From the NCBI GenBank assembly GCA_017562135.1, contig QEYB01001398.1:124001-188000 (forward strand): a stretch of 64,000 bases of DNA, written 5' to 3'. The translations under genes were made by a program, and so were the position numbers. Positions 1-13,300 of this stretch are shown in pieces (the stretch's first letter is position 1; every line of letters starts with the position of its first letter). This DNA is from Dipylidium caninum (lineage: Eukaryota; Platyhelminthes; Cestoda; Cyclophyllidea; Dipylidiidae). The notes beneath the pieces were generated by a model, which was not told the origin of the DNA, ran no database searches, and worked only from the letters and a program-made list of their open reading frames with translations.

Positions 1-641
1 TCCGCCAAAATCAGTGTTTCGGCATTTGGCCTCGAGGACTTACAGCATGGCCGCAAAATGCGACGCGCCAATGGGAGAGGAGGAGAAAGTACCGGGACAA
101 AACGTCTGTTCAGCGCCAAGGAAGTGCGTCAAAAGGCAAAATTTATCTTCACGTAAATTATTTAACATGCGTAAAGCATTCCCCTGTCAGGAGTTCAACT
201 TGAGAGCGTTCAGAAGTGCACGAAATTGTGTAATTTTCGTGAGGATTAGACGAGCGAAGACAAGGCGAAAAAGGACTATGTGTTCTTACGGGAAATGGAC
301 TTAAAAGTTCACACTGCCAAGGCAGAGACGTCAAATATGCGGACAGGGAGAGGGCTGAGCAATTTCAAGATAATGAAGCGGAAAATTTGTGATTTCTCCA
401 CCAGATCACCGCATAAGGCCAAAATAATGTCTTGGAAGGTTAAAACAATGTTTACGCACCTTCGAACTGAAAACTCGCAGCAAATTTAAGATAATTTAAT
501 GTAAATTGGCAGCTTTCAGCCCAAAAATATCAAACTAGTTCAGTTATTAATTCAGTCAATTGTCAAAATAAACAAAAATTTGTCATTTAGTTGCGAAATT
601 GAAATGGTTTAAGGGAGAGGTTGTTAGCACAGAAAGCGTAC
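1..641. other. Left-edge non-coding sequence, probably ANKRD13-like intron
   Basis: AT-rich sequence downstream (minus strand) of the last recognised ANKRD13-like exon. That exon ends in a GT donor at 640-641, so at least the first few hundred bases here should be intron. I looked for the next conserved block of the family, after the GPCR-chaperone-like segment, and did not find it. The rest of the gene is probably outside the window. Confidence 0.5.
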
Positions 642-1817
642 CGGTGATGCGGAAGACGTAGGACATGTTGCCACGCACCCAGGAGGAGGTCCCGTTGAAG
701 CCAATGAGACTGGCGTCGATGCGGACGTTGGGGCCCTGCTTCCACACTCGGCAGATGTCGCTTGGACACATACGCGACACCAGCGGCACTAATGAAGGAG
801 GGACGGCGAGAGAAATGAGCTGGTAAGAGTTTTAAAGAAAAACCCCTGTCCCAGGCATCAGAAGATGGGGGGAAAAGAATTTCACCACCATAGGACAACG
901 GCTCACCACATTTCCGTCCTCATACTAGCGAACACCGCGGAAATGCACTACTTAATTCGACTAAATTGTACACAAAGGCATCACTGACCACAACCCAGAA
1001 GACTTCCGGCGCTAACACAAAGGACCAGATGGAAAACAAGTGAATCACATGAATGCCATGTGTCATTCTAATGACTAAAAGGAGACTACCATTATTCGTT
1101 GTGGGTGTTGGCCCCACGATGTCTAAATACTACACTCTGTCTACGTTTTAATATGCTCTAGAATTTTGTCAGGGCCGACATAAAGTATTTTGCCGAGGGC
1201 TTTCAGTGTAAACTTTGCTAAAATAAGCCAACGGACTGAAATCACTGCGGAAGAAACAATCTTCGTGGGACAAAACTCCTCCCTCCTACGAATGGATGAT
1301 GCGGAGTGAGTGGCGAAGAGCAGCAACACTTTAACACTTCTCTGGCCTCTACTCAGGAGTGGGGATTCACCATTCACTCGCGTTCAAATAGTTCGGTTGT
1401 ACATGGTCGCACGGCCAACATTCGAGTGGGTCTTCAAGGTGGACGCGTTGCATTGACTCCAAGTGGAGTGGATTTTGTCGATCTCCTCGACGCAGGATCC
1501 ACCCTCGTTGTGGCATGAGACGTGGAGGATGGCGGGGTGCGCCCCTCATCGTCTCAAGCTCCCCACCACCTCCTGTTCAACGTCTACTTGGTGGAGTGAA
1601 GTTGCACACTCGAGTGGAGCGTGTGGTTGTGGCAACCAGTGGGAGGTAGGAATCGGTGCCCCTCATCTGCATTGGCCTCCAATGCCGGCAGTCTCGGGAC
1701 CCGTCAAAGTGGAGCTTATTAAGGCGACGGTGGTGGGAGAGTGGAGCCGTCCTTCCGACTGGGGAATCGTGGGCACCGACTGAGGTGTCACGATGTGCGA
1801 CCTGGAGGGAATGACCT

Positions 1818-1853
<36 letters not shown>

Positions 1854-4800
1854 GCGTAAATGGAAGTATGATGCGCCTCGGGGAAATAGTTCACGTCTGC
1901 CGATCTACTGGGCTCCATCGAGACGAACACACGTGTCTGAGTGGCACCACGGCAACACTGAGTGTCAGACGACAAGCCCGCCTCCTGCAATCGACTTCAC
2001 CACCCGAACTTCCTCGCACCTTTGCGTGGCACGGGGAAGTGAGTGGGTTTCGGGGGAAGAGTCAAAGGTGCACTGCTTAGATTGAGGTTAATTTCGACGT
2101 TTCGCTGCTTCTTCTGACACAACATCATCTCTTGAGGCACGGAAACATGGCATCCTACTACGTCTCCAAGTTGTTTAGTTAGTCCCAAAGACTTTACGTC
2201 CCATAAGGCCTCCGTCGGCCAGACTGGTAGCAGGGCCGTCGGTAAACCTGATTTGGTAAAAGGGAATATTTGAAACTACTAAAATGTCCGCTTCGCCGAT
2301 TCATCCCCTGTGCCAAGCTAAAAGCACGATAACAACAAATTAGTTCATTTCTCGCTTCAAATAAACATTCACTACTACGATGACCCCGAAAGGAAAGACG
2401 TTTTAAAGGAACTTGGCCGATGAAATCAAAGTAAACTCGTCCGGAAGCGCTGTGTCATGCGAGGGAACACTTGAACGAGGTTTAAGAAGTTTCGGAACTT
2501 GAATAGGCGGGAATGGGGATTAAAAGTTGTGCTTCTAACTAATAGAGCCGTGGTAAAAAGTGGAAAAAAAAGTGGAACCCAAGAGATACTGAATTTCATT
2601 TTATGCTTTATAGATAAACCCTCAACTTCCCGTCCGACACTATCATTTTTGAATATTTTGGGTTTTACCTTTTTTTAAAAAACAGTCCCACTTTAGCCTT
2701 GTTGGTCGGACTGGAAGAATGTCAGCCATCGCGTAAATCGCCGAGCGGGTCGCAGTTCTGACTGAACGGATAGGACTGTCTGTCGGGAAGCACTATTTTA
2801 AGTGACAACCATGGTGGCTGCCCTCACCAAATCATTGATGAATTCAACTTCATAAGGAAATAAACCGGAGAATATGGGATGGAGAAGGTGGGTTGACTCT
2901 CCACTTTCCCTCCTCATTTTGATAGAAAATCTCTTCCTTCCACTTAATATCCACCCTCCTTCTTAATTACACGCAGTAACGGACATCCCAACCATTCAGA
3001 GCTACCGGATGAAGGCATAGCACTCGTGAAGGGACGCGCGATTGAGTGCAGGAGACATTCAAGAGAAGGAGGAGTGACCACCATCCAAAATTAGTCCACT
3101 TTTCCCGCTGGCGGACACGCGATTGGGCATGTGGGAAAGGAGTTGTTGGGGAGAAAATGGGCAATGGGCCACAGAGGAGAAGGATTAAGAACAACAGTTT
3201 CCCCTAGGCAACCTATTAATAGGTTCGCATACTTTTCAAACTTCCATTTCAGCCTTCGTATGGGGGCACGAGGCGGAATTCACACCATCTTTAGAGTATA
3301 AATGCCTCTTCAAGGAGCATCGAAAAGCGATGTACGAGGCGCTCTAGGTACTTTGGCCCTGTAGTTGTCGTCTCAACGCCAAGGAGTCGAGAGGGCAGAG
3401 TATTTCCATTCCTCAAAATTATTATTACGAACACAAACGGATTGTAGCATTGCTCTACATGGATGATTCGACTTTTCAGGTTCATCGCCGGTTGCTATTG
3501 CGGTTTTTAATCTGCTCAATGGGAAGAAGTGATGATTAAATAGCCCAATTGTGATCCATTGACAAGCAACACTTTGACAGCCTGGCCCGTGGTTGTACTT
3601 TTTCACAAAGACCAATTTCACTGTGAATTGCAGTGGTTGAAGGTATTTTCAGAAAAGTTCACCTGATGAGGCAAAAGATAGCCTGAGAGCTGGGGAGTAA
3701 AGCAATTGTATTGCCTCTTTCCTGCAATATAATACACGAATTTGAAAGGGTTGTTACTGCCAAAGCAAAACAACTTGCTTGGAGATTCAGCGAAATCATG
3801 CACCAACCGCCGGGGAGCTGTGCGCCCTCCGCCCTCCCCAACTTACAATACGCACGTCTCAATGTGCTCGGAAATGTCAAAAGAAAATGTCAACAATCGT
3901 GGCGAAAGATGACCAATTTTAATGTTTGCGTCCAAGATGGCTTAATAAACCCTGGTGGTACACACGAGAGTAGACTTTTGCAGCATCATACGTATACTTC
4001 TGTTCGCGCAATCCCCTCCACCAAACTATGTGGTGTTTTGGACGGCTATAAGGGCCAGATGGGAGCAACAAATCATGCGATGCGTGTGACGATGCCCTTT
4101 TGTGAGGTACTTTGGCTTGCACGTCAGCCCACCGTCATGACTGTCATGGAGGAGGTTGCAACCTTTTCCGCTAACCATACCCGGATAAATTACTTATTCG
4201 CTAACTTGGCATCCACATCACTTTGAACTTCCGCATGCTGCATAAGCCATTTCGAAACCCTCGTCCTGTCGGCAAATGGTGACTGGAAAAGTTCATAACC
4301 TAAGTGCTATTACTCCAGTCAGGCAGAAAGATTTCTGGAAAAGTTTAGGTGAGGCAGCTGAGAAAATCTTTTGGTAGAAAATTCCACCTTTACTCGCCCA
4401 AGTGAGATCTTGAGAGCAGAATCACCCTACAGGAGAGACAGAGTGTGGAGGAGCAACGAGACGTCTGAGATGGGCGTCCCCATCAAATTGCCGCGACCTC
4501 CTACCAACGATCGGCACCCGAAGCCATAAATGCTTGAGAGCATGAAAAACGACTCAGCAGCAGTCTTAAAGCCTAACGCCATTATGGCTCAAAAAGATGG
4601 TTTTATATCACATTTAAGTAAGAATCTAAAGGACTGCTTCCATCTATGCGGCAATCTTTTTTAAGTGGTCAGCTAATCATTCTTCTCTCCATGGAACATG
4701 GAGAGCGTTGCAAGCACAAACAGACTCGTCTCATCGACAGAGAACTACATCATCATTACTCTATAAATTCGAAAAAAATCACGTTGAGGAGGAAAAGTGA

Positions 4801-7800
4801 CTCAAAAAGGCAAAAAAGGTCTCTCTGAGTTGGTAACGTCAAGTAACACTGAAAAGTCAGCAAACGACCAAATTAGCCTACTTGCATCAAAGATTTGGGG
4901 CTTGTTAAAGCGAGACTGGGAAAAAGATTAACATGAAGGTAATAAGCCTTCTCAAACCGATAACCGGTCAGGTTAGCTCCCAAAAATCGACCTTGACTTG
5001 TTCACCCGGAGGGAAAGTCGCACATTTGCATCCACACACGGATGCGTGAAACACTTCACTCGGCCATCAGAAACGAACAGAATGCAAGTAAATGGAGGTG
5101 GAATGTGATTTCTTATCTTAACAATCGTTCTACACTTTGATGCCATTGATATTATTTCCAAATAATGTTTTACGGCTCCATGTACATGTGGGAGGCAGAC
5201 AATGGAACATAGGGGTGGCCGGCGAGAGTACGGCCGATGAGGGAAACCCAGTATCTCAGTGCAATGCTGGGAGACTTAAATTCGCCTAATAAAAAGCGAA
5301 ATTGCCCTTGGACCATTAAAAAGTCTGATCATCAGATTCAGTGCACGAATCCGCGGGGTCACGTTGGCAGAAGACAGGCACGAATGGGGGCAGTCGATTT
5401 GCCAGTGGGCAGAAGAACGTGTCTCGTAACTGCCCTAACCCCCATGAGAGGACTTCGTGGTATTCGATTCATACGTACGCAAGAATACGAGTAACACCCA
5501 CGTTACCGAGTAAAAGCTCGATGCACAACTATAGTGGTGGTGCGGAGATGGGGGAGACAAAGAGGGGTTTATGGGGGAATGAAAATTCCACGAAATGGGC
5601 TGATAAGCCTCAAACTGTTGTCTTTACCGTTAGACCGGTTTCATGCGTCTGCGGTCTGCTAGTGCTGGCTCGAAGTGGATACGCCCGTCTACCCTGAAAC
5701 CCATACAAGTCCCCTACACTCCCACGTTCTTCCCGATGTTCGTGCTTCGGAGCGTCCGATTTTGGTTTGGCGTAAGGGGTGTCATCAAGTCAGACTCAAG
5801 TAAGAGAGAACGGCCAGTAGTCACGAGCACAGTGAGTAGCATAACTGTATAATGTTCATTCATCTCCTCAACCACGTATTTATGCAATCAACCCAAACAA
5901 CAAAGGGTAAAAACGAACGGTCGAAATCGCCACTATTTGCAAAGTTTACACATCCAACTGCACCTCGAACAAAGTTCACGTATGTGTTGTTCTCTTTTGC
6001 GGTCCAATGGGCCATACGCCAACCGGTAATGCAGCTGGGACATCATTTCAGATTAATTTGGCAACAGTGATGGATTAAATGGGGATTGAGATGGGAATGG
6101 GGACTTCATCGTGGCCGCTGCTGGAGGTAACTCAGAAGACAAAAGGCAGGAATGGAGAAATGGTACGGGTTAGGCTTTACCGACAGTTGAAGCCACAACG
6201 AACTACTCCAACTCAACCCGGAAACAATGAATTCCATTACTACTAGTAATGCAGAGTAGGGAGAAGGACGGAGAGAAACACTTTGACGTTTCCTTTAAAT
6301 GTTGCAAAGGAAAAAATAGAGAGGAAAATGCACTCACACCAGCTGGTGAACTCCCACTTGATTTCAACATAGAAGTCGGGCGTTGCTTTGAGCTTCTCCA
6401 ACAAAGCAGTTATGATCTTGGCCTGGTTTTGCAGCATATGCGAGTCACGGTGGGTGAGGACTATCTTGAGCAACTCGGGATCACCGGTGCTGATAGCCTC
6501 CTGGGTAACTGAAATGAAGAGACGAATCGAGTTAACTCCCGTTCATCTGTCGTTTCAGGCGGAAGCTGAACCATATGTTTGGCTACCAGTTTGTGTTTTC
6601 ACAGAATACACTGGCAATAACTCAGTTGTTTTACGGGCCTACTACGACATCAGTCAACGTTAAATTTTTGGCTCAGCCCAAACTCTTCTACGCGAAGTCA
6701 TAAAAACTTAAGTAGTATCGGAACAGGAAAATTAAATGTCTACTTTGTTCAGAGTAAAACATTAAATTGCCAGTAGGAACGCAATTTATTATATTAAGTG
6801 GACGACACATGAAGTGTCGCATTCCCATAGAGTTAAGGTCCATTTTGGGATTGTCTAAGAAAGTACATGATGGTAAGCTGACAAAAAGATTAATTTCGGC
6901 TTGTTTGAGTGATTAGACAAGGAAAACAAATAATGCTCATAAAGTGGGAATTACTTAACTGGCGCAGGAATAATAGAAGCGGTTAAGTCTTGGGCGCACG
7001 ATCAAGAAGCTGGTGAAAAGGCAGTAAAAGACTAAGTTTATAAAAATCCTAATTGAAATTCGGTTGGGTATTTGGATGGACTGGAAACACGACGGCCTCA
7101 TTCAGAGTGCAAGAAGAAGACTAAAATAAGTTTTAAAGGCTCGAGTAGTTATAAATCGGAAAACGAGTCCTTGGCGCACAGCTACTGCACTCTTCCCACA
7201 GACGTCAGAGTCGTGTCCCCATCGCACTATTTCAAAGAGTTCAGAAACAATATAATTGAACAGCTTGCAGTAGAGTAAACCACTTCTGCCTATATAACAA
7301 ACGAAGTGTTGGTTGGAGCACCAAGTTGGAGAGTAAAGACAAACCCTCACGATTTTGTTCCCCACGTGTCTGCATTTGCAAGGACTTGCCACAATCCACT
7401 CTTCTTCATACAGAAGCGCTTTCACCCAGACCGCTACTGACAGTTTGTCAGAATGGTGAAGGTGTTAGCACTGCCCGCGGGCGCACATTTCACACTCACC
7501 CCATCATTCATCCATCCCTTCAAGCAATCTAGACCGCAGCCGAAGCCACCCACTCACTGTGTTTGAGCGCGTGAGCACGTGAGAATGGCCACTTTGGCAT
7601 GACAAATGATGGGAGTAAATTAACTCTGCCTCAATATGCGATGTCGTGCGAAAAGAAAAAGTAAAATGACAAAAATAGCGCCTCGCCGTATGCCTGCCTG
7701 GTTGATCTCGCAAGATTCCCACAACTTTGACTCTTCCCCCGAAACCCACTCACTTCCCCGTGCCACGCAAAGGTGCGAGGAAGTTCGGGTGGTGAAGTCG

Positions 7801-10305
7801 ATTGCAGGAGGCGGGCTTGTCGTCTGACACTCAGTGTTGCCGTGGTGCCACTCAGACACGTGTGTTCGTCTCGATGGAGCCCAGTAGATCGGCAGACGTG
7901 AACTATTTCCCCGAGGCGCATCATACTTCCATTTCGACTTACGCCAGTGTGTGTGTGTGTGTGTGTGTGTGTGCGCAAAGAGGTCATTCCCTCCGGGTCG
8001 CACATCGTGACACCGCAGTCGGTGCCCACGATTCCCAGTCGGAAGGACGGCCACTCTCCCACCACCGTCGCCTTAATAAGCTCCACTTTGACGGGTCCCG
8101 AGACTGCCGGCATTGGAGGCCAAGGGCAGATGAGGGGCACCGAGTCCTACCTCCACCTCCCACTGGTTGCCACAACCACACGCTCCCTCGAGTGTGCGAC
8201 TTCATTCCACCAAGTAGACGTTGAACAGGAGGTGGTGGGGAGCTTGAGACGATGAGGGGCGCACTCCGCCATCCTCCACGTCTCATGCCACAACGAGGGT
8301 GGATCCTGCGTCGAGGAGATCGACAAAATCCACTCCACTTGGAGTCAATGCAACGCGTCCACCTGTGAAGACCCACTCGAATGTTGGTCGTGCGACCTAT
8401 GTACAACCGAACTATTTGAACGCGAGTGAATGGTGAATCCCCACTCCTGAGTGCAGAGGCCAGAGAAGCGTTAAAGTGTTGCTGCTCTTCTCCACTCACT
8501 TCCGCATCATCCATTCGTAGGAGGAGGAGTTTTGTCCCACGAAGATTGTTTCTTTCGCAGTGATTTCAGTCCGTTGGCTTATTTTAGCAAAGTTTACACT
8601 GAAAGCCCTCGGCAAAATACTTTATGTCGGCCCTGACAAAATTCTAGAGCATATTAAAACGTAGGCAGAGTGTAGTATTTAGACATCGTGGGGCCAACAC
8701 CCACAATGGATTATTGTGATAACCGTTTGGTTAAGAATATTTCACTATTTGCCCAAATTTCGAAAACCTAGACATCAGACAAGAAGGTAATTAAAAAAGA
8801 ATAAACATCGAGCAGATAAAGTTGTGCGCGGTATTGATTGTGGTGCCCTTTCCATTGCAATCCAGAACGCCTAGTGTATACTTAACGGCCTCAAGGCCTA
8901 AGTCTTAGTCGCCAGAGCAAAACATGTTTCGTGGAAGGAAAAAGGCAATAAGCGACGCACCGAACTTAGGTAGAGCTACATAGATTACAACGGAAGGAAT
9001 TCAAGAGGAAAGTTCACACATGGGTTTATTTGTTTGGGCCTATAATCTGCAAGGATAAATCTACCGTTCATATAAGGTGTACTTGAAGAACGTTTTTAGT
9101 GGCTGCCTTTTCAGAATTGCATTCATTGTAATATGCGAACGGCAGTTAGAATGCCCGATACACGATCAGGATACAAAGCAAATGACCACATATTTCGGTG
9201 TCTCTGCTCAGGTAAGTGTTCCCGGATATCTAGCTTCAACACTATAGAAAAAGTCACTCTTGTGCGATAGAAGCAGCTCAATGCACGTCAATTACAAAAG
9301 AAATATACGGAGATTTTAAATACGGACCTGAAAATAATTGGGTCATAAGTGATATTGCAAAAAAACCTAAATGCGAGAGTAATTTAACAAAACCTTAATT
9401 TAGGCATCCTAACTTTTAATGGGTCATTAAGTGAAGTGCCTCGAGAAAAAGGGAATTAATAGAATATTTGAAACTGCCTTCATCACACAAAAATTTTCAC
9501 TTGATATCAAGATGGCTCTGGAGCGTTTAACGATTGAAATTGTCAATGATGGCATTGGAAGATTGGCAAAACCTGAGAAATCTTTCATTTTAGAAATATT
9601 GCCTAATAGACATTTGTAAGCATGTGAGATAATTTACATATATATCCAGCTCAAAAGAGTGAGTAAAATGTTTGCTTGTTCGATAACCAAAATTCTTTTA
9701 CATTATATTTTCTGATAGATACTGAAGAGTAAGTAAAAATAAAAAATGTCAGCAAACATTAAACTGAAAAGGTGCAGCAAAGTGCTACCTACCAAGGGTC
9801 TCATCTGCGAATGGATCACGCCGTAAGGACGTCAATGGTGAGAAACGTTATGTTAAATGAAAAAACCCCATATCAATAAGTCAGAACGGCAAATAAAACC
9901 CGATTATGAGATTTCTTACAAATACAGGGCAAAGAATAACTAATACAAACATCCGCTTATTCTTAAAATTATTTGGCTGATAAAAAACGTTCACATCTTC
10001 AATGAAATAGTTAGGGAAGCTATGCAATTAAATGACGTACCCGACCAATAGTCCTTTCGCTTGAAACAAGCATTAGCATTATGGCGCAGTAATACCCTGG
10101 TTGACTCAAGATGGTCCAACGTGACGCTGAGCATTAAAGGAGTACGGCCATGCGGATCTAGTGCCTCAATGTCGTACTGAACAGAAGGATAATGAAAACA
10201 TTTTTTCCAAACCTTCTTTTGAAGCAAAAGCTCTTCGAGGTTCAGATAGTCATTTCGCCAAACCTGATAATGTAGCGGAAATTTTTCAGCAATTTCCTTA
10301 TCCAT
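642..10305 (-). CDS. ANKRD13: ANKRD13-family ankyrin repeat protein, 5' part only (gene runs off the left edge)
   Basis: The family comprises ankyrin-repeat, ubiquitin-binding proteins that act at the plasma membrane and endosomes on ubiquitinated receptors. Exons (minus): 10213-10305, 10041-10176, 6338-6508, 642-788; all four joins keep frame. Residues 1-31 begin MDKEIAEKFPLHYQVWRND, matching the family's YPLHLLVWKND start. Next comes an ankyrin segment (ALDPHGRTPL, HLESTRVLLRH), then EAISTGDPELL. The diagnostic PDFYVEIKWEFTSW motif leads into the GPCR-chaperone-like region (PLVSRMCPSDICRVWK, RGNMSYVF). The C-terminal half with the ubiquitin-interacting motifs is missing at the window edge. 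An in-frame ATG at 10323 lies upstream, but a splice-acceptor-like AG falls between the two, so 10305 is preferred. The exact paralogue (A, B or D) cannot be told. Confidence 0.88.
1099..2067 (+). repeat. Long inverted repeat 1, left arm (~970 bp)
   Basis: Reverse-complement match to 7735-8706 over essentially the whole length, with scattered substitutions and small indels (a few percent divergence by eye). The match breaks sharply on one side after GAGTCAAAG and on the other at TTGTGGGTG. It contains a (CA)n tract at 1823-1851. No transposase-like protein is visible in either arm. It may be two copies of a dispersed repeat in opposite orientation, or the arms of a foldback element. Confidence 0.92.
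1823..1851 (+). repeat. (CA)14 microsatellite
   Basis: Uninterrupted CA dinucleotides inside the left arm of inverted repeat 1. The matching GT tract in the other arm is at 7947-7973. Confidence 0.97.
6338..6508 (-). other. ANKRD13: ANKRD13-like exon 3 flanked by intronic inverted repeats
   Basis: This 171 bp exon encodes TQEAISTGDPELLKIV through KWEFTSW. It starts and ends in phase 1, so it can be left out without changing the frame. Acceptor TTTCAG and donor GTGAGT (minus strand) are both strong. One inverted-repeat arm lies in the intron on each side. Confidence 0.88.
7735..8706 (-). repeat. Long inverted repeat 1, right arm (~970 bp)
   Basis: Reverse complement of 1099-2067 with small indels. 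For example, the stretch near 8145 has an extra six-base GGTGGA-type unit relative to the left arm. The spacer between the arms is about 5.7 kb. It contains a (GT)n tract at 7947-7973. Confidence 0.92.
7947..7973 (+). repeat. (GT)13 microsatellite
   Basis: Uninterrupted GT tract in the right arm of inverted repeat 1, slightly shorter than its partner in the left arm. Confidence 0.97.
10177..10212 (-). other. 36 bp micro-intron in the ANKRD13-like gene
   Basis: On the minus strand the sequence reads LLLQKK, then GTTTGG...TTCTGTTCAG, then YDIEALDPHG. Removing the 36 bp restores the spacing seen in the family between the first helix and the DPRGRT ankyrin motif. The length is a multiple of three with no stop codon, so retention would simply insert 12 residues. 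Introns of similar size (29-41 bp) occur in spectrin and PRPF8 here, which supports the call. Confidence 0.65.
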
Positions 10306-10315
10306 TATGGGACGC

Positions 10316-10335
10316 CTGAACATGGAAAAAGACGA
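10316..10335 (-). promoter_or_regulatory. Possible 3' splice (trans-splice) acceptor before the ANKRD13-like ATG
   Basis: The minus strand reads a T-rich tract, then CATGTTCAG, then 10 bases, then ATGGATAAGG. This fits either a 5'-UTR intron acceptor or a spliced-leader acceptor, both known in flatworms. No donor exon was identified. Confidence 0.4.
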
Positions 10336-13300
10336 GAAAAACTTCAATCAAGTCTAATTAAAGTACCGAAGCAGTTATATATGTTGAGAGCACACGAAGG
10401 AGATTGAAATGAAGTACAGAGTGAGAGCAGGATCAGTTTGTTATATTAGAAAGATACTTCTCATATGTATGAGGCGCATTCTTATAGATTTAACCAATAA
10501 AAAAATTATATATGCCTAGAACAACCCCAAATGAAATGGCGTTGAACGATCCCCCTTTATCTAACGCCTACGTAAGGCACCTGCAAATTGTTAAAATACG
10601 AAAAATTTATGGGGCTATTGGCAAATCAAACGGTTAGCTAAAAAGAAACAACCAGTCACTTCGTAAAGACTGACCTCTGTCACCGATTACGCGACCAGAA
10701 TCACCTTGGGCCTGAAATGAAATTAATAAGTTAAAATATATTAATTAATTTTGCAAAAGGTAATTCCTCAAAGTCTTCTTAAGCTTTGAATCTATATTTT
10801 TTGCAAGTAAAATTAAAGCAATATTAGCCATTATACTTAAATTTTGGCAATCCGCAGAAAATTATTTTATCGCAAAACTCAGCAGAAATTTGAATTTGTA
10901 ACTTATGTGTACCTTATTATTCGTTTTTTACAACCGTCGTTGAATAGCAAAAATGGCGGGCAATGGCAGCAAATACTGAAGACTCCGACGAGTTTGAAAT
11001 AGAACGTCGGCAATTTTACAAGCTTGAGGAAACAAATTCGGCCCGAAAAACGCAAATACCTCTTTAAATAGTGTTGCCAAAGCCCGGTATCCCGGACTTC
11101 GACAACAAATTTTGTAATGCAAATGTTAACTCTTCCGCTCTACATCACTACCTACTTTATTTTTTATGGCAGCTTAAATAATGTCTTCCGTTCTCATTCA
11201 CTAATAATTTTACGTGGGTTTTTATAACGTTACTTCACAAGTTTAATTTCTTCCCGTCATATGAATGCGTTAAATCGAATGTTCGAATGGCGACAGCCCC
11301 TTTCTTTCGAGTGTATGTCCGCGGAATGAATCATCTTCGCAGTCAACATGTAGAGAGTAGATAGTGTTGCCAACCGAGAACTAAATTTTAGCGTCTATCG
11401 GTTTATATAGGTTCGAGTTACTTATTAGATATCAGGCCGCATTTGCCAATAAGGTTTATTTCAACGTAATGCCATTTATTCTCTCTATAGTGCCTGCGAT
11501 AAGCTCCAGTTTCGAGCTTTAACCGTTTAACTCGATCATGGAATCATTATGAACTGCTTTCTGCTTCGGTCCCGAATGGGACTTCCTTTCCTAAATTTGT
11601 CATAATTAAAAATATGCTCGTATCCTTCTAGGGAAGGACGAAAACTCCCGTGTTGTAGCAATTGCCGGAAACCGATTGCTTTTTCTTTTTCGATTTGACT
11701 TTCGTTGTGACAATATATGCCTGTATACATTTCATATCTGCCTTATGGCAGTCAATCACATTCTATTTTTTACGTTATAAATGCCATTCATCCAAAGCTA
11801 GACTTCTTCCAGTCCAGACTTAGTTGTCCCGTCATTTCCCACACCGAAGTGGGAGAATTGGACTTCTTTCCATAGCCAGGTTAATACTATCACCTATGGC
11901 ATTAGTCCATGAAGTAAATAAAGCCACCGGACCACAGCGCTCTAGTAACAAACCCAGTTGAGGCACCAGACCAAATGTTCGCACAACATAGCGGCCAGTG
12001 AACAAGCAGAGCAAGTCCAAAAACATGCGATACATGCACGCTCGCACTTATGCCCAACGCCCATTGGTCCGTCAGTCTGCGCGCACTCATTGATTGTTTG
12101 GCGATTGCGTGTGCAGCGCGACCGCCTGCCGGTTTGGCAGCCAGTTCGGCGTGTCAACGCGCGAGAAGTCGTTGCAAAAAATTATGGATAAAATAACAGT
12201 GTTTTTGCGAGCCTGAGCTACAGTAATAAAAGAAAGTTGGAATTAACTCATAGCTGAGTCAATGATTACATTAAGTTATGCAAACTGAAGTTGGTACTTC
12301 CACCAACGATTTTTACTATGGTGAACGGAACCGGAAGTATGTTCTGCCTTGCATGATTTGGTAAAAACGTTGGCTACCAGTAATAGAAATGTTGGAACAC
12401 GGCCATGTTTATACGTATGACAAATAATGGCTTGTCAAAATAAAATGTGATGAGTCCCTTCACGGTGTGCACACTACACGTTTGTGAATTGAGGTGGAAG
12501 TGTCGGTCACGACAGATTCACGTTGTTGGAGTCGGCAGAGTGGAGAACCGCTCTGACATAAAACGGGGGTTGGGGGGAGAGGAAAAGAGCAGCCTTCCGG
12601 ACTTGGCGAAACCTTTACTTAAGGGCTATTATCGTTAAGTAATCTTAGGGTGGTCAATTGCCCGGGAGGAGGACGACACTCGGGATCAGGATCACCTCAA
12701 GAGACGACTCGATCGCGACGTGACACACTCAAACATTCCGCGTCCGGTCTGGATTTACTTTCAGTCCGTAAGGCCGCTCGTCGGCAACGGAAGGCGCCTT
12801 AGTAGAGAAGTGGAAGAAGACACTGAGTGGAGTACCAGCTGAAAGCCCTGCCTCGGACAAAATCCCAATTCCTCAACTCGCCCCTTCGACAATCCCACTG
12901 ATGTCTGGATCGTCAAACTCATGAGTCGTTGTCGCGACGCCACACGGAATTCCAACAGCCACTCGACGCGGTCCCCCACTCTCTTCCCCCACAAAACATG
13001 GGAATTTCCCAGACAGCGAAAAAAAGCGTTTTTATCACCAGCATTTGAAATCTTGATGAAAGAGCCCGGTCTAAAGTGGGATTTGGGCATTCTGCTTACC
13101 CCAGTTACCATGACTCATGACACCGGGCGGCCTCGATAGTTTCACATGCCCACTTTTTGACCGGCAAAAAAGCACACCGCCCAGACCACCGCCCTGCCAC
13201 TGCGTTGCTGTGGTTGCGTGTGTGGAGTCACGCGGTCGGCAACGCCAAGCGGAGACCATCCACGAAGGGAGGGCGCCACCACCCACAGGCCGCTCCCCTG

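Larger units (their letters stand above)
789..6337 (-). other. ANKRD13-like intron 3 (5.5 kb)
   Basis: Intron between the exon ending TSW (donor GTGAGT, minus strand) and the exon beginning LPLVSR (acceptor CATTAG). It contains the left arm of a long inverted repeat (1099-2067). The rest is AT-rich unique sequence. An open frame of 171 codons at 3711-4226 on the plus strand resembles nothing I recognise and is not called as a gene. Confidence 0.75.
6509..10040 (-). other. ANKRD13-like intron 2 (3.5 kb)
   Basis: Intron between exon 2 (ending KDYWS, donor GTACGT) and exon 3 (acceptor TTTCAG). It holds the right arm of inverted repeat 1 at 7735-8706. The remainder is AT-rich with nothing recognisable. 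Confidence 0.75.

Noticed and set aside
3711..4226. 171-codon plus-strand open frame in the long ANKRD13-like intron
   Set aside because: No recognisable domain and no splice context. A length that can occur by chance. Kept only as a note.
1099..8706. Inverted repeat 1 as an amplification or assembly artefact
   Set aside because: The arms differ by many substitutions and indels, which an artefact would not show.
9431..9619. 62-codon open frame (contains MALERLTIEIVNDGIG)
   Set aside because: Reads somewhat protein-like but has no known match, is short and lies in an intron.
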